A DNA stretch of 64,000 nt from Photobacterium frigidiphilum. GTDB lineage: Bacteria; Pseudomonadota; Gammaproteobacteria; Enterobacterales; Vibrionaceae. Below are positions 39,720 through 49,027 of this stretch, one piece after another. The translations under genes and the position numbers were made by a program. Numbering within the stretch: position 1 is the stretch's first letter; each line of letters begins with the position of its first letter. The stretch spans positions 42,027 to 106,026 of the forward strand of contig NZ_PYMJ01000020.1 in NCBI RefSeq assembly GCF_003025615.1, written 5' to 3'. Below the pieces are notes generated by a model, which worked only from the letters and a program-made list of their open reading frames with translations, ran no database searches and was not told the origin of the DNA.

Positions 39720-39741
39720 TTAACTTATCCAGATAGGTATA
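39720..39741 (+). repeat. Short dispersed repeat, copy 3
   Basis: TTAACTTATCCAGATAGGTATA, near-identical to 15696-15717 and 16040-16059, and again just before a terminator. Confidence 0.5.
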
Positions 39742-39754
39742 ATCTGACTTACAA

Positions 39755-39774
39755 TAGTAACTATATAGTTACTA
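39755..39774. repeat. Perfect 20-bp palindrome
   Basis: TAGTAACTATATAGTTACTA is a perfect inverted repeat without loop, between the short repeat and the terminator. It could bind a dimeric protein or form a cruciform. Confidence 0.5.
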
Positions 39775-39779
39775 CAAAG

Positions 39780-39805
39780 AGGCCTGCTTATGCAGGTCTT
39801 TTTTA
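39780..39805 (+). terminator. Rho-independent terminator of the chemoreceptor gene
   Basis: The stem AGGCCTGC/GCAGGTCT, loop TTAT, is followed by TTTTTT. It is about 110 bases after the chemoreceptor stop. Confidence 0.75.
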
Positions 39806-39822
39806 TTAATGAAACATCTGTT

Positions 39823-39880
39823 CATGAAAACGTATCTTCATGAATAAACATTTACATGAAAACGTATCTTCATAAATAAA
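39823..39880 (+). promoter_or_regulatory. Tandem 26-base operator-like repeat before a LysR gene
   Basis: CATGAAAACGTATCTTCATG and its continuation AATAAA occur at 39823-39848 and again at 39855-39880 with one change, a 32-base period (three helix turns). Each unit contains TGAA-N8-TTCA, the inverted form expected of a LysR-type site, and the pair ends 18 bases before the LysR start. Confidence 0.55.
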
Positions 39881-39897
39881 TAGCGTATGGGGCCCTT

Positions 39898-40818
39898 ATG
39901 CTAAAAAAAGCGCAACAAATGGTCGTGTTTAATGCATTAACAAAACAACAAAGTTTTACGCGAGCTGCGCAATTACTTGATATTTCACGTACTCAGGTGA
40001 GTAAACAGATCCAGCAACTAGAAGAAAGGCTAGGGGTGCAACTTGTTCAGCGTACTACGCGTTCATTTGCGTTAACAGAAGCAGGGCGGTCTTTTGCTGT
40101 TCATTGCGCCAATGTGGTGGGTGAAATCAATGAAGCGGAAAGCGAGCTTCTGTCTGAAACGGATTCTTTGCAAGGTGCATTACGGGTCGGTATTGCTCAA
40201 TCTTTTGCTTCTAACCATATTGCCCCTTTTATTTCTGAATTTCATGATTTATACCCACAGCTCGATTTAGAAATGAGTCTGTTTGATTACCGTGTCGATT
40301 TAATCGCAGAACAGCTCGACCTATGGATTGGTTTTATGGATTCACCGCCCGAAGGTTTTGTTGCGCGTCATCTTATCGATTGTAATTTTGTATTAGCGGC
40401 GAGCCCTGCCTACCTTGCTAAACATGGTGTGCCTTATCATCCGAATGATCTGAAGGATCATAATTGCATTACGTACTTTAGCCGAGAGCGTAAAGACAAT
40501 GTATGGAGCTTTCGTAAAGAAGAAGAGAGCCTCCAGATCAAAGTAAAAGGGAATTATCGTGTCGACTCGGCAGATTCGATTCGTGATGCAACATTAACGG
40601 GTAACGGCATTGGCTACCTTGCCACGTATTTACTAAAAGATGAATTGCAGAAAGGACAATTAATACGCCTTATGCCTGATTGGGATTTGACCCAATATAT
40701 GCCGTTATATGCCGTTTATCCTCGGTATAAATACCTGCCACAAAAGGTGCAAGTATTCATCGATTTCATACGAAGCCACATTGGAAAGCCAGCTTACTGG
40801 GATCGAAGCATCTTTTAA
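39898..40818 (+). CDS. LysR-type regulator, CrgA-like group
   Basis: A 306-residue LysR-type regulator. The helix-turn-helix lies in residues 14-45 (KQQSFTRAAQLLDISRTQVS, LEERLGVQLVQRTTRS), and the effector domain from about 92 has the FDYRVDLIAEQLDLWIGF pattern of the CrgA/AaeR-like group. The target is unknown; the downstream NupC gene is 266 bases away on the same strand and is only one candidate. The tandem repeat upstream suggests autoregulation. Confidence 0.85.
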   Translation: MLKKAQQMVVFNALTKQQSFTRAAQLLDISRTQVSKQIQQLEERLGVQLVQRTTRSFALTEAGRSFAVHCANVVGEINEAESELLSETDSLQGALRVGIAQSFASNHIAPFISEFHDLYPQLDLEMSLFDYRVDLIAEQLDLWIGFMDSPPEGFVARHLIDCNFVLAASPAYLAKHGVPYHPNDLKDHNCITYFSRERKDNVWSFRKEEESLQIKVKGNYRVDSADSIRDATLTGNGIGYLATYLLKDELQKGQLIRLMPDWDLTQYMPLYAVYPRYKYLPQKVQVFIDFIRSHIGKPAYWDRSIF

Positions 40819-41084
40819 TTGCTGTTTAAATAACCGTTTTAAAAGGAACGGTTGTGTGATCAACCTCTCAAAATGCCCTCGATTGTCACTAGTGAAGATA
40901 ATAGTATCCCGCTACAGAACTAATCATGCCGATTTCGTTTGCTTTGCTTAAATAGCCATCAAATTTCCCCGTCAATGTTAATTACATGTAATTTTGCATA
41001 ACAATTTGACCCTTGTCACACTTCGTTACTTCAATAGAATGCGTCCGCAATCGTTTACTAAAACAATAACAGTGGAGAATGCCC

Positions 41085-42302
41085 GTGAATTACTTGGTCA
41101 GTGTATTAGGTATCATTACGCTATTTGCGGTTGCCGTATTATTTTCAGAAAATCGCCGAGCAATTAATTTACGAACTGTCGGTGGCGCTTTTTCCATCCA
41201 GCTCATTTTTGCAGGCTTCATCTTATATGTACCGGTTGGCCGTGAAGTATTAAACAGCGTGTCTGATGCGGTATCGGGTATTATCGGCTACGGTCGAGTG
41301 GGTACTGAATTTCTATTTGGTGAACTAGCACAGTTTAAATTGGGCTTTATCTTCGCTTTTAACGTACTGCCAACTATTGTGTTCTTTTCTGCGCTTATCT
41401 CTGTGCTTTATTACTTAGGTGTAATGGGGTGGGTTATAAGTGGTTTAGGCGGGTTACTTCAGCGTTTCCTTGGCACAAGCCGCACTGAGTCAATGTCTGC
41501 TACTGCTAATATTTTTGTAGGTTCAGTTGAAGCCCCTCTTGTTGTTCGTCCCTATTTATTGAAAATGAGCCGCTCTGAATTATTTGCAGTGATGGTAGGT
41601 GGTTTAGCCTCTGTTGCTGGTGGCACAATGGTTGGCTACGCTGGCTTAGGTGTTGATATTAGCTATTTGATTGCTGCAAGCTTCATGTCTGCCCCTGCTG
41701 GTTTGATGATGGCAAAGATTTTAGTGCCACAAACTGAAGTGATTACTGAAGAATCACAAATGGCAGATGAAGACGATGATGAGCCTGTTAATATCATCGA
41801 TGCCGCTTCACGTGGTGCCCTGAGTGGTTTGCAAATTGCTGCGGCGGTAGGTGCAAGTTTACTGGCAATTATTAGTTTAATCGCATTAATCAACGGTGGT
41901 TTAGGCCACATTGGCAACTGGGTTGGCATTGATAACTTCAGCCTTGAGCTTATTTTTGGTTACTTATTCGCCCCTGTTGCTTGGTTGATTGGTGTACCTT
42001 GGTCTGAAGCGATGGTTGCTGCAAGTTTGATTGGTAAGAAAATTGCGGTGAATGAATTTGTAGCCTTTGCAGACTTAATGGAAGTTAAAGATCAGCTAAG
42101 TACTCATTCACAAGCGATTGTTACTTTTGCACTGTGTGGCTTTGCTAATTTAACCTCGATTGCAATGCTAATGGGTGGGCTAGGTGGCGTTGTACCAAGC
42201 CGTCGTCCTGATATTGCTCGTTTAGGCATTAAAGCGATTTTTGCTGCTACATTATCAAACTTAATGAGTGCAACCGTTGCGGGTATCTTCTTATCGTTTT
42301 AA
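41085..42302 (+). CDS. NupC-type nucleoside transporter (CNT)
   Basis: A 405-residue concentrative nucleoside transporter, matching NupC in length (400) and motifs: GYGRVGTEFLFGELA, the conserved VLPTIVFFSAL, ATANIFVGSVEAPLVVRPYL and the repeat GGLASVAGGTMVGYAGLGV. It imports nucleosides with a cation gradient. The frame can start at ATG 41079, but GGAG at 41074-41077 would then be only one base away; GTG 41085 lies seven bases from it and is preferred. A terminator follows. Confidence 0.88.
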   Translation: MNYLVSVLGIITLFAVAVLFSENRRAINLRTVGGAFSIQLIFAGFILYVPVGREVLNSVSDAVSGIIGYGRVGTEFLFGELAQFKLGFIFAFNVLPTIVFFSALISVLYYLGVMGWVISGLGGLLQRFLGTSRTESMSATANIFVGSVEAPLVVRPYLLKMSRSELFAVMVGGLASVAGGTMVGYAGLGVDISYLIAASFMSAPAGLMMAKILVPQTEVITEESQMADEDDDEPVNIIDAASRGALSGLQIAAAVGASLLAIISLIALINGGLGHIGNWVGIDNFSLELIFGYLFAPVAWLIGVPWSEAMVAASLIGKKIAVNEFVAFADLMEVKDQLSTHSQAIVTFALCGFANLTSIAMLMGGLGGVVPSRRPDIARLGIKAIFAATLSNLMSATVAGIFLSF

Positions 42303-42671
42303 TACATGTTTAGATGATCCAGTACGTGTCTAAATAGATGTTGCAAGAACGCTATACGATAGAATGAACAGAGGGCTTAGGCTCTCTGTTTGTGTATCTG
42401 ATGAATACAATGGAAGAGGCTGGGTATATGTTTTATTCTGGCCATAAGAAAGCCCGCACTGAATGCGGGCTTAATACTTTCTTTATGCAAGACCTAAGGA
42501 CAACCTAATACTAGTCACAGTGGTTCTTCTCCGTGTCTCAAATATGATATTATAGTGTGTACAACATGACTGAATAGTGCCTTGTTGATGCTTTTTCTCA
42601 TGTTTATGAACAAAAAATATATTTTAAGTTGTTATCATTTAAGCCGATCCATTAAACAGTAGACACGTATT
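42303..42671. other. Intergenic region after the NupC gene
   Basis: About 370 bp. It contains a terminator hairpin (42450-42472) and AT-rich promoter-like sequence for the next small gene. No gene was recognised. Confidence 0.4.
42450..42472 (+). terminator. Terminator-type hairpin
   Basis: The 9-bp stem AAGCCCGCA/TGCGGGCTT, loop CTGAA, is followed by AATACTTTCTTT on the plus strand. It is about 150 bases after the NupC gene. Confidence 0.65.
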
Positions 42672-42950
42672 ATGAAATCACCTGTCGATAAATTATTAGG
42701 CAAACATCAAGATTTGATTCATACCGATGCAATGAAAGTAACGTCTCATACTCATCGAGAAGATAATGAAAATTGGTTTTTGCATACGTTGATGATTGAA
42801 GGGTGCGATGCGCCGTTTAAATTTAAGCGAAAAAAGAGATACAAAAACCTGAAAGGGAAGCTTGTTAATATGACCTATTACGTTGATTGCGATATCGTTG
42901 CAGGTTTCGAGATTGAAACTATGCGAGTGGTTAGAATCAAATTGCACTAG
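42672..42950 (+). CDS. Hypothetical small basic protein
   Basis: A 92-residue protein with a histidine-rich N-terminal part (HTDAMKVTSHTHRED), a basic centre (FKFKRKKRYKNLKGK) and alternating strands to the end, suggesting a small beta-rich fold. No signal or membrane segment. I do not recognise the family. It stands alone between the NupC gene and a convergent oxidoreductase gene. Confidence 0.5.
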   Translation: MKSPVDKLLGKHQDLIHTDAMKVTSHTHREDNENWFLHTLMIEGCDAPFKFKRKKRYKNLKGKLVNMTYYVDCDIVAGFEIETMRVVRIKLH

Positions 42951-43018
42951 GTAAGCAACACTGCACCAACGTGTGTTAATGCAGTAGTCTTGTTTTTGAT
43001 TAGGTTTCGATTAGATAT

Positions 43019-44014
43019 TTATTGTGTCTTGGTTGCGTTTTCCCAATCTGTAAGCAGTTTCATTATCTGGCGTGAATCTTTCGGTGTTGCTGCTGGTCGT
43101 TGAAGCGATGATTGTTTCTTTTCTAAGGCTTCACGAATCAACCTTACTTGATACAAGAACCCGTTACCTTGTGCGGGTACGGTAATTGTTTCACCTTGTT
43201 GCTCGTAAGTGGTGATCACCAGTTGATTGCCCTCTGCTTCTGGCAACCAAGGGTTAGAGATTAGCTGTAAACTGCCTTTACTGCCCAGTACTGTAAACTC
43301 AGCATGCAAGCCATAATCTTCAGCGGTATGAAGCTGACAAAGTGTTCCGTTTGCAAATTGAATAGTTGCCGCCGATTCACAAATGTTACCGTCTTCACCA
43401 CGTCGCCCTGATGCAGTAACCGTATAGTTATCGAAAATAGTATCGCCAAACGCTTGCTGCATGATCAAATGTGCAAGCGATGCAGGGTAGCAACCTAAAT
43501 TATACAGTGCACCTTTGCTTTCAGGATTAACGAATTGGGCGATAGAGGCACAATATTGACCGTTGATTGAGCGAATGTCGCCAATGACATCACTATTAAT
43601 CACGTCACTGATTCTTTTTGCAAGTGGGTGCGTGAGGTACATTAAACCTTCAGCAAAGAAAACATTATTTTTAGCGACTGCGGCTAATGCTTCGTCGGTT
43701 TTAGCCATATCAACAGAGAGTGATTTCTCACAAAGAATCGCTTTACCCGCATTGGCCGCTTTAATAATAAAGTCATGATGCAGGTGGTTGGGCAGGGCGA
43801 TATAAATAATATCAACATTATCGTCGTTAATCAGGGCATCGTAATCATTGTATATATGCGTAATGCCGTACTTTTCTGCAAAGGCAGCTAAAGGTGCTTG
43901 CGAACGTCCAGCTACAGAATACAGCGTTGTATTGCCTTCTTCTACAATGGCGTCTGCCATTACACCAGAAATAAAGCTTGTGCCTAGAATGCCCCAATTA
44001 AGTGTCTTTTCCAT
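43019..44014 (-). CDS. Gfo/Idh/MocA family oxidoreductase
   Basis: A 331-residue NAD(P)-dependent dehydrogenase. The Rossmann domain starts WGILGTSFISGVMADAI and ends at the ILCEKSLSVD segment near residue 95, where the family usually has EKP, so proline is replaced by serine. The substrate domain has YNLGCYPASLAHLIMQ, typical of the sugar or inositol group. The substrate is unknown. It is coupled to the upstream monooxygenase gene (one-base overlap), both divergent from a LysR gene. Confidence 0.82.
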   Translation of the reverse strand: MEKTLNWGILGTSFISGVMADAIVEEGNTTLYSVAGRSQAPLAAFAEKYGITHIYNDYDALINDDNVDIIYIALPNHLHHDFIIKAANAGKAILCEKSLSVDMAKTDEALAAVAKNNVFFAEGLMYLTHPLAKRISDVINSDVIGDIRSINGQYCASIAQFVNPESKGALYNLGCYPASLAHLIMQQAFGDTIFDNYTVTASGRRGEDGNICESAATIQFANGTLCQLHTAEDYGLHAEFTVLGSKGSLQLISNPWLPEAEGNQLVITTYEQQGETITVPAQGNGFLYQVRLIREALEKKQSSLQRPAATPKDSRQIMKLLTDWENATKTQ

Positions 44015-44319
44015 TATTTTATGTCCGCGGTGAGTAGTTGGGTTTCAAATGCTTGGACGAGATCGGTTAGCCCTGCCTGAATAAAACGCTGGGTGTGCTC
44101 TGCATGAAAGTGTGTCTCAAAAGCTTCTTGGTTGTCATAGCGCTCCCAAAAGATAAATCGACGGGGGTCTTTCTTATCTTGAAGGGGAATTGCCATTGAG
44201 CATCCTTCTTCGCTGTTCATACCGTCACAAAAATCTTGAATAGCCGTGATAGCAACATTGAGGTCGCTCTCGGGTTTAATGCGTAGTTCTGCAGTAATGA
44301 ACAAGCCTTGCTTAAACAT
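44014..44319 (-). CDS. ABM-domain monooxygenase-like protein
   Basis: A 101-residue protein of the antibiotic biosynthesis monooxygenase (ABM) fold, similar to YgiN-type quinol monooxygenases: FITAELRIKPESD, then FWERYDNQEAFETHFHAEHTQ, where the histidines line the pocket. It probably acts on a small aromatic or quinone compound in the cytoplasm. ATG 44319 has GGAAAACG seven bases upstream; a longer frame to 44349 is rejected. It is first in a two-gene unit with the oxidoreductase. Confidence 0.78.
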   Translation of the reverse strand: MFKQGLFITAELRIKPESDLNVAITAIQDFCDGMNSEEGCSMAIPLQDKKDPRRFIFWERYDNQEAFETHFHAEHTQRFIQAGLTDLVQAFETQLLTADIK

Positions 44320-44440
44320 AACGTTTTCCAAATCTATCAAAAGTAGCAATATGCAAAAAGTAATAAGGCTAATTTAATTGACTCTCTACAGTTGATAAAC
44401 CATCATTTAGTTTGTTATTTATAAACTATAGGTTGTTAAT

Positions 44441-45325
44441 GTGGATCGGTTGAAAAGTATGCAAGCATTTGTTTCTGTTGTTCAACACGGCAGTTTTTCA
44501 GGGGCTGCTGCTGACTGCTCTGTTACCCCAACCATGATAGGTAAACACATCAAGTTTCTGGAAGTACACCTTGGTACTAAGCTATTAAACCGAACGACTC
44601 GCAAGCAATCTTTAACGGAAGCAGGGCAGATTTACTACTTGGAATGTAAGCGAATATTAGATGATATCGCAGAGGCCGAGAACAGTTTACAAACACTGGA
44701 AAACAAGCCAAAAGGCACGGTACGTATTAATTCGCCAGTTACGTTTGGCAATATTGTTTTGGCACCAATCGTTGCTGATTTTCTACAAGACTACCCTGAG
44801 ATTAATATCGATTTTACATTAGACAATAGTTTGATTGACCCATTACATGATCCTTTTGATCTTGTGATTCGCATTGGTGAACTGGCGAGCTCATCATTAA
44901 TTGCCCGTGAAATAGCACGGTATGAAATGGTGTTTTGCGCATCAGCAGACTATTTATCGGAATGTGGAACCCCAACATCACTCGATGAGTTGTTAAGGCA
45001 CCAGTGTTTAGGGTTTAGCTATGGGGACGTTCACGCTAACCTTGCCTTGCGACTAGACACGTTAGCGTTTGATAAGCAGCATACACGGCTTACATCAAAC
45101 AGTGGGCAAGCATTGAAGGTGGCAGCGTTAAAAGGTGCGGGTATCTTACTCCAGCCCCGTTTACTGCTAAATGATGAACTCAGTAGTGGGCAATTAGTTG
45201 AAATTCTAAGTAGCGATACACCCAAGCCAATGCCTGTACATCTGTTATATAAGCGCAAAGCATTGCCGTTAAAAACACGCGCTTTTGTTGATTTTTTATT
45301 AGCGGCAATACACCGTACGAAGTAA
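44441..45325 (+). CDS. LysR-type regulator
   Basis: A 294-residue LysR-type regulator starting with GTG (MDRLKSMQAFVSVVQ, a common start for the group). The helix-turn-helix is GSFSGAAADCSVTPTMIGKH, and the effector domain from about 90 includes DFTLDNSLIDPLHDPFDLVI. It is divergent from the monooxygenase/oxidoreductase pair across 120 bases and probably regulates them. The inducer is unknown. Confidence 0.85.
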   Translation: MDRLKSMQAFVSVVQHGSFSGAAADCSVTPTMIGKHIKFLEVHLGTKLLNRTTRKQSLTEAGQIYYLECKRILDDIAEAENSLQTLENKPKGTVRINSPVTFGNIVLAPIVADFLQDYPEINIDFTLDNSLIDPLHDPFDLVIRIGELASSSLIAREIARYEMVFCASADYLSECGTPTSLDELLRHQCLGFSYGDVHANLALRLDTLAFDKQHTRLTSNSGQALKVAALKGAGILLQPRLLLNDELSSGQLVEILSSDTPKPMPVHLLYKRKALPLKTRAFVDFLLAAIHRTK

Positions 45326-45360
45326 GACAATCCGTGGCTATAAAAGAACTGTCCAACTAT

Positions 45361-45382
45361 AAAGGCTATCTGTTTAGCCTTT
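45361..45382. terminator. Hairpin between convergent LysR and GH16 genes
   Basis: The stem AAAGGCTA/TAGCCTTT with a 6-base loop overlaps the last codons of the GH16 gene. It can terminate the LysR transcript, though the T-run is poor. Confidence 0.4.
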
Positions 45383-46171
45383 AAGGCTACATCTGCCGCC
45401 TTTTATGTAGCGAATATTGCGATATTCAGCGGTGATAGGCACTCTGTTCTGATCAAACTCGCCAGCCCATCCCGATATCTCACTGTCTGTTGCCCATATA
45501 TTCGCCATTATGCGCAGTGGGCTATCTGTACTCTTTGGAATGGGATCTGATGATGTATTTTTAACTTTGAATACAAGTTTTCCATCAATAAACCATTGAA
45601 TAGCACGTTTAGTCCATTTAATACCATAACGGTGAAAATCTTCAGAAGCATCAAAATCTAAGAAGATGATCCGTGCATGATCACTGGTGTAATTATCATC
45701 GTTTGTCCAATAATTAATTTGTAGCAGATCGGTATTATCACCTAAAAATTCAATATCGATTTCGTTATGTTTACCATTGCTTGTCTCCGTTCTATCGTAC
45801 GGCCCTGCAAATAAGAAAAAGGACGTAATCACGCCATCTGCAGCAACGGGCTTTATTTCTGCTTCAAAGCATCCGTAGCTATAAAAATCATTGCTACGTA
45901 ATTCCCCTGATTGAAAAGTAAGATTTTGCGGATCTGTTGAGTCTGGCGTATTAGAAAGTGTAATTGCCATTCCGTTTGTTGAAAAAGAAACTGCTTCAGA
46001 TTCCCAGCGATTAATAAAAGGAAAACCATTACTCCAGCCATCAGCTAGCCACCATAACTGATCATTCATATTCGTTAGCGGATCATCAAAGTTAGTTGCT
46101 GAAAATGACGGTGTAGCAACTAAAAGAGCGATAAATAAAGGCATTGTGCGAAATGAAGAAGAGGTGGTCAT
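45374..46171 (-). CDS. Secreted glycoside hydrolase family 16 protein
   Basis: A 265-residue GH16 enzyme. The signal peptide MTTSSSFRTMPLFIALLVATPSFS is followed by the jelly-roll domain with the catalytic motif HNEIDIEFLG (E-x-D-x-E), in which the first E is nucleophile and the second acid/base. LQINYWTND and YGIKWTKRAIQWFIDGK are family strands. It likely cleaves beta-1,3-1,4- or beta-1,3-glucans outside the cell. ATG 46171 begins the signal peptide; the frame is open to 46267. It follows the DUF3131 gene. Confidence 0.87.
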   Translation of the reverse strand: MTTSSSFRTMPLFIALLVATPSFSATNFDDPLTNMNDQLWWLADGWSNGFPFINRWESEAVSFSTNGMAITLSNTPDSTDPQNLTFQSGELRSNDFYSYGCFEAEIKPVAADGVITSFFLFAGPYDRTETSNGKHNEIDIEFLGDNTDLLQINYWTNDDNYTSDHARIIFLDFDASEDFHRYGIKWTKRAIQWFIDGKLVFKVKNTSSDPIPKSTDSPLRIMANIWATDSEISGWAGEFDQNRVPITAEYRNIRYIKGGRCSLKG

Positions 46172-46293
46172 AGAGTCATACTTTTTAATGAGTGAAGTAC
46201 AAAAGTGTAGCAGTAAGATTAAAAGATGAAGGTTGCACTGTGTGCCAAACATAAGACAAAAAAGCATTAATGGTATTTATCTGAGAATGAAGA

Positions 46294-47724
46294 CTAGTTA
46301 GTGGTAGTGGGGGTTAAAATAGCCTTATTGCCACGCGATTTGTACCAAAGTGACACTAAAATCAGAGAATTTGTATTGATGTTGTACGATGTATTCGGTG
46401 CGTTATTTTTATAAATACCAGTAGGAATAACACGAGAACTTCGACTGTTCTCAATAACGGCTTGTCTTAAAGCATCACTAAATGCATCTTCAAAAATAAC
46501 ACTTAGACCAAATGCGATTTTGTTGCTAAATACTTGTGGGTTTTCGATGGTTTTCCCCCCCGATGAGGTGCTTAACCAGCTTTTTCCATAGAAATAGATA
46601 TTGTTATAAGAAAACCATGGGCTTTTATTTATCGCATCTTCAGCGAAGATCCATAATTTGTCTGATTGGTTATATTGTTGCTTATGTAATTGATAAATAG
46701 ATTCAAGTTGATTCCACCATGCTGTATTTTCACCGAGTTCAATGGCTTGTAATACATAGGGATCAGTGGTGAAAAAAGGGACATTACGAGTGTCTATATA
46801 TAGTGGGATATTATCGACGTTTACGATAGCAGTGTGATCGCGGATAAAGCTGTTGGTCATATCTAACCCTGCTAACTGATAACCTTGTGCTGCGTATTGT
46901 AAATAGCCTAATCGCCCTTCCTGACGGTAAAACTCAGCATTCTTTTGATACCGCGTACCATAAAGCGTTTTTTCGTGCACAGCGCGAGAAAGTAGCCAAC
47001 GTTTGGTTATTATATTTACCTGTTTTTGAAAATGTGGTTTTTGTTGAATGGTAATTTCAAGCCAGATAAGTAGCCGACCAATATCAAGTGCAGACCATCC
47101 GTTGCCATTTCTATTATTCTGTTTACCCGATGGAAGCCCTGTTTCTGTGCTGTATTCACGGTTAGGTAATTGATCATTATAAAGCGGCATCGTTGTTAAG
47201 GTGGTTAAAATACGGTTCAGTTTAGCATCTGCCTGTACGGTGGTGATCAGTTCGAGTGCTTCTAATGCAAGGGTTGCACCTATGTCGCTGGCAATATCCC
47301 ACATGGTGGTATGATGGTAGCCTTGGACTGAATCAGTTAACCCCGTTTGTTTATTTTCATTTCGTTCGAAATAGTAACTCGCTTTTTTAGCAAGTAGCCA
47401 TTCTTGCCGTGATATGTTGTCGAGAGACAATACTATTTTAGTATTTACTGTTGATGCGTTTAAGTTATGTTGAAGAAGATTACTGCGAATGTTTAATTGA
47501 GTGTTGTCATCGATAGGAATAGCTGGAGCAATAGCACGTCTTTGGAACGTGATTTTTTCTGGTGGTTGTTGGTTATTTTGTTGAGATACACTTCGCCCGC
47601 CATAGAAACTGGGTTGCTCTGGTTCTTTGCTCTCTTCATTGCTATAGGCGAAAAAACTCATAACAAACAATAAGCTTGTAGCATAAGTTCGGCATATTGT
47701 TAGTTGTGTTTTATGGCTTAGCAT
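46294..47724 (-). CDS. DUF3131 domain protein, exported
   Basis: A 476-residue protein. An N-terminal signal-like segment (TSLLFVMSFFAYS) precedes a short linker and the DUF3131 domain (about residues 105-455): YFERNENKQTGLTDSVQGYH, MWDIASDIGATLALE, NGWSALDIGRLLIWLE, RQEGRLGYLQYAA, FTTDPYVLQAIELG. The domain resembles (alpha/alpha) barrels of glycan-active proteins and is often next to polysaccharide genes. With GH16 downstream on the same strand, a role in exopolysaccharide or glucan handling is likely. No biochemical function is established from sequence. Confidence 0.75.
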   Translation of the reverse strand: MLSHKTQLTICRTYATSLLFVMSFFAYSNEESKEPEQPSFYGGRSVSQQNNQQPPEKITFQRRAIAPAIPIDDNTQLNIRSNLLQHNLNASTVNTKIVLSLDNISRQEWLLAKKASYYFERNENKQTGLTDSVQGYHHTTMWDIASDIGATLALEALELITTVQADAKLNRILTTLTTMPLYNDQLPNREYSTETGLPSGKQNNRNGNGWSALDIGRLLIWLEITIQQKPHFQKQVNIITKRWLLSRAVHEKTLYGTRYQKNAEFYRQEGRLGYLQYAAQGYQLAGLDMTNSFIRDHTAIVNVDNIPLYIDTRNVPFFTTDPYVLQAIELGENTAWWNQLESIYQLHKQQYNQSDKLWIFAEDAINKSPWFSYNNIYFYGKSWLSTSSGGKTIENPQVFSNKIAFGLSVIFEDAFSDALRQAVIENSRSSRVIPTGIYKNNAPNTSYNINTNSLILVSLWYKSRGNKAILTPTTTN

Positions 47725-47998
47725 AATGAAGTCTCAATCCTTTGATACAATCAATATATGGTAAATATATGATTATTCAAGATTAATAGCGTGATGTTAG
47801 TAAGGTTGTGAGTAAATATGTGAGTTTATATTCTCCGCACGTTCGTTATCATCATAAAAATGTATCGTAATTGAGACGGTACAAAGAAAGTGTTGGAATG
47901 TTACCTTTGGGATTGTTTGAACTGAGTTTGATTCGTTATGATTAAATTAGTGTCCAATTTATTGTGCTAGGGATGGTTCGACTAACGATTGGTAATGA

Positions 47999-48676
47999 GT
48001 GAGATTTTTTAAAGTGACCAGACCAAATAAGATTGTTTTTACCCAATCGCGCCCATTAAAATTACAGATAGGTGCCGATTCTTTGCGCTTTAAACGTGCT
48101 GACTTACCTCGTTCTAATCAAGTATTCACTTCGCGTTCTTATTTGCTACCTCGTTCATCGGCGTTACGACTAAAAGCATACTTAAATGAAAATACACTAT
48201 TTCTACAGCCTTTCGGAACGTTAGAAGAAGCAGATGTATTGCTTGCATTTTCGTTTGGCGATGCGCCAACGGTAAACCAACATTTACAACAAATTGCATT
48301 AGACTGTCGAAAGTATAGGCCCTCACTACCATTATTCCTGCAGCAAGAAATCGCCGATGATGTGATATTAACTAGTCGTGACATATACAGTATCAAGGCT
48401 GAAGCGTATCAAACAACCACAGATGTTGCAGCAGCAGCTTTATCCCTTACACCAAAACGAAAAGTGATGATAGTTGCACAGGCGTGGCATGCTCAGCGCT
48501 GTATCGATACGTGTAAATCGTTAGGTTGGGACGTTATAGGCTTACGATGCTCTAATTTATTTCCCAAAGATGACCCTCAACCATGGGTACGTCACCCTCT
48601 AAATTGGGTGATAAAAGAGAGCCACAGAGAACAAGCTGCTGGCCATGAAATTAGTGAGCAATTTCAGCTAATTTAG
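47999..48676 (+). CDS. Hypothetical protein, possibly DUF218-like
   Basis: A 225-residue soluble protein starting with GTG (a second GTG in frame at 48014 is possible). LQPFGTLEEADVLLAFSFGD, then VMIVAQAWHAQRCIDTCKSLGWDVIGL and the final HPLNWVIKESHRE resemble the strand-helix order of the DUF218/YdcF group, including a histidine after a strand and the HREQ-type end. There is no membrane anchor, unlike SanA/ElyC. The assignment is tentative. Confidence 0.5.
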   Translation: MRFFKVTRPNKIVFTQSRPLKLQIGADSLRFKRADLPRSNQVFTSRSYLLPRSSALRLKAYLNENTLFLQPFGTLEEADVLLAFSFGDAPTVNQHLQQIALDCRKYRPSLPLFLQQEIADDVILTSRDIYSIKAEAYQTTTDVAAAALSLTPKRKVMIVAQAWHAQRCIDTCKSLGWDVIGLRCSNLFPKDDPQPWVRHPLNWVIKESHREQAAGHEISEQFQLI

Positions 48677-48753
48677 CCTACTTTGGTGTCTCAAATTTCG
48701 GCATTTGTGCCTATACTCCATATTATAAAGTTAGAGTATGGAGCAAGGTAGGA

Positions 48754-49005
48754 GTGTTTCTAATGATCTTTTGGTTAAGTTTCTATGCGTTCTTTTTTAT
48801 TGCTTCTGTGTATATTGGCTATTGTAAAGGTAACCTGATCGCAGGTGTTTTATTGGGTTATGTTTTAGGACCCATAGGGTTTATTTTGATGTGTATGAGT
48901 AAAGATCGTAAACATATTGAATGCCCTTCGTGTCATGCCCATATTCATAAAAACTCTTATTTCTGCCCAGAATGCCGAAGTAAGGTAATGAGTACGGCTG
49001 TCTAA
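48754..49005 (+). CDS. Small membrane protein with zinc ribbon
   Basis: An 83-residue protein. Two hydrophobic segments (residues 2-22 and 25-47) are followed by a zinc ribbon CPSCHAHIHKNSYFCPEC of four cysteines, C-x2-C...C-x2-C. It probably sits in the inner membrane with the ribbon in the cytoplasm. The function is unknown. The first start is ATG 48763 or an upstream near-cognate; the ribosome site is AGGTAGGAG. Confidence 0.6.
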   Translation: MFLMIFWLSFYAFFFIASVYIGYCKGNLIAGVLLGYVLGPIGFILMCMSKDRKHIECPSCHAHIHKNSYFCPECRSKVMSTAV

Positions 49006-49027
49006 ACGCATTCTTAAAATGCAAAAA

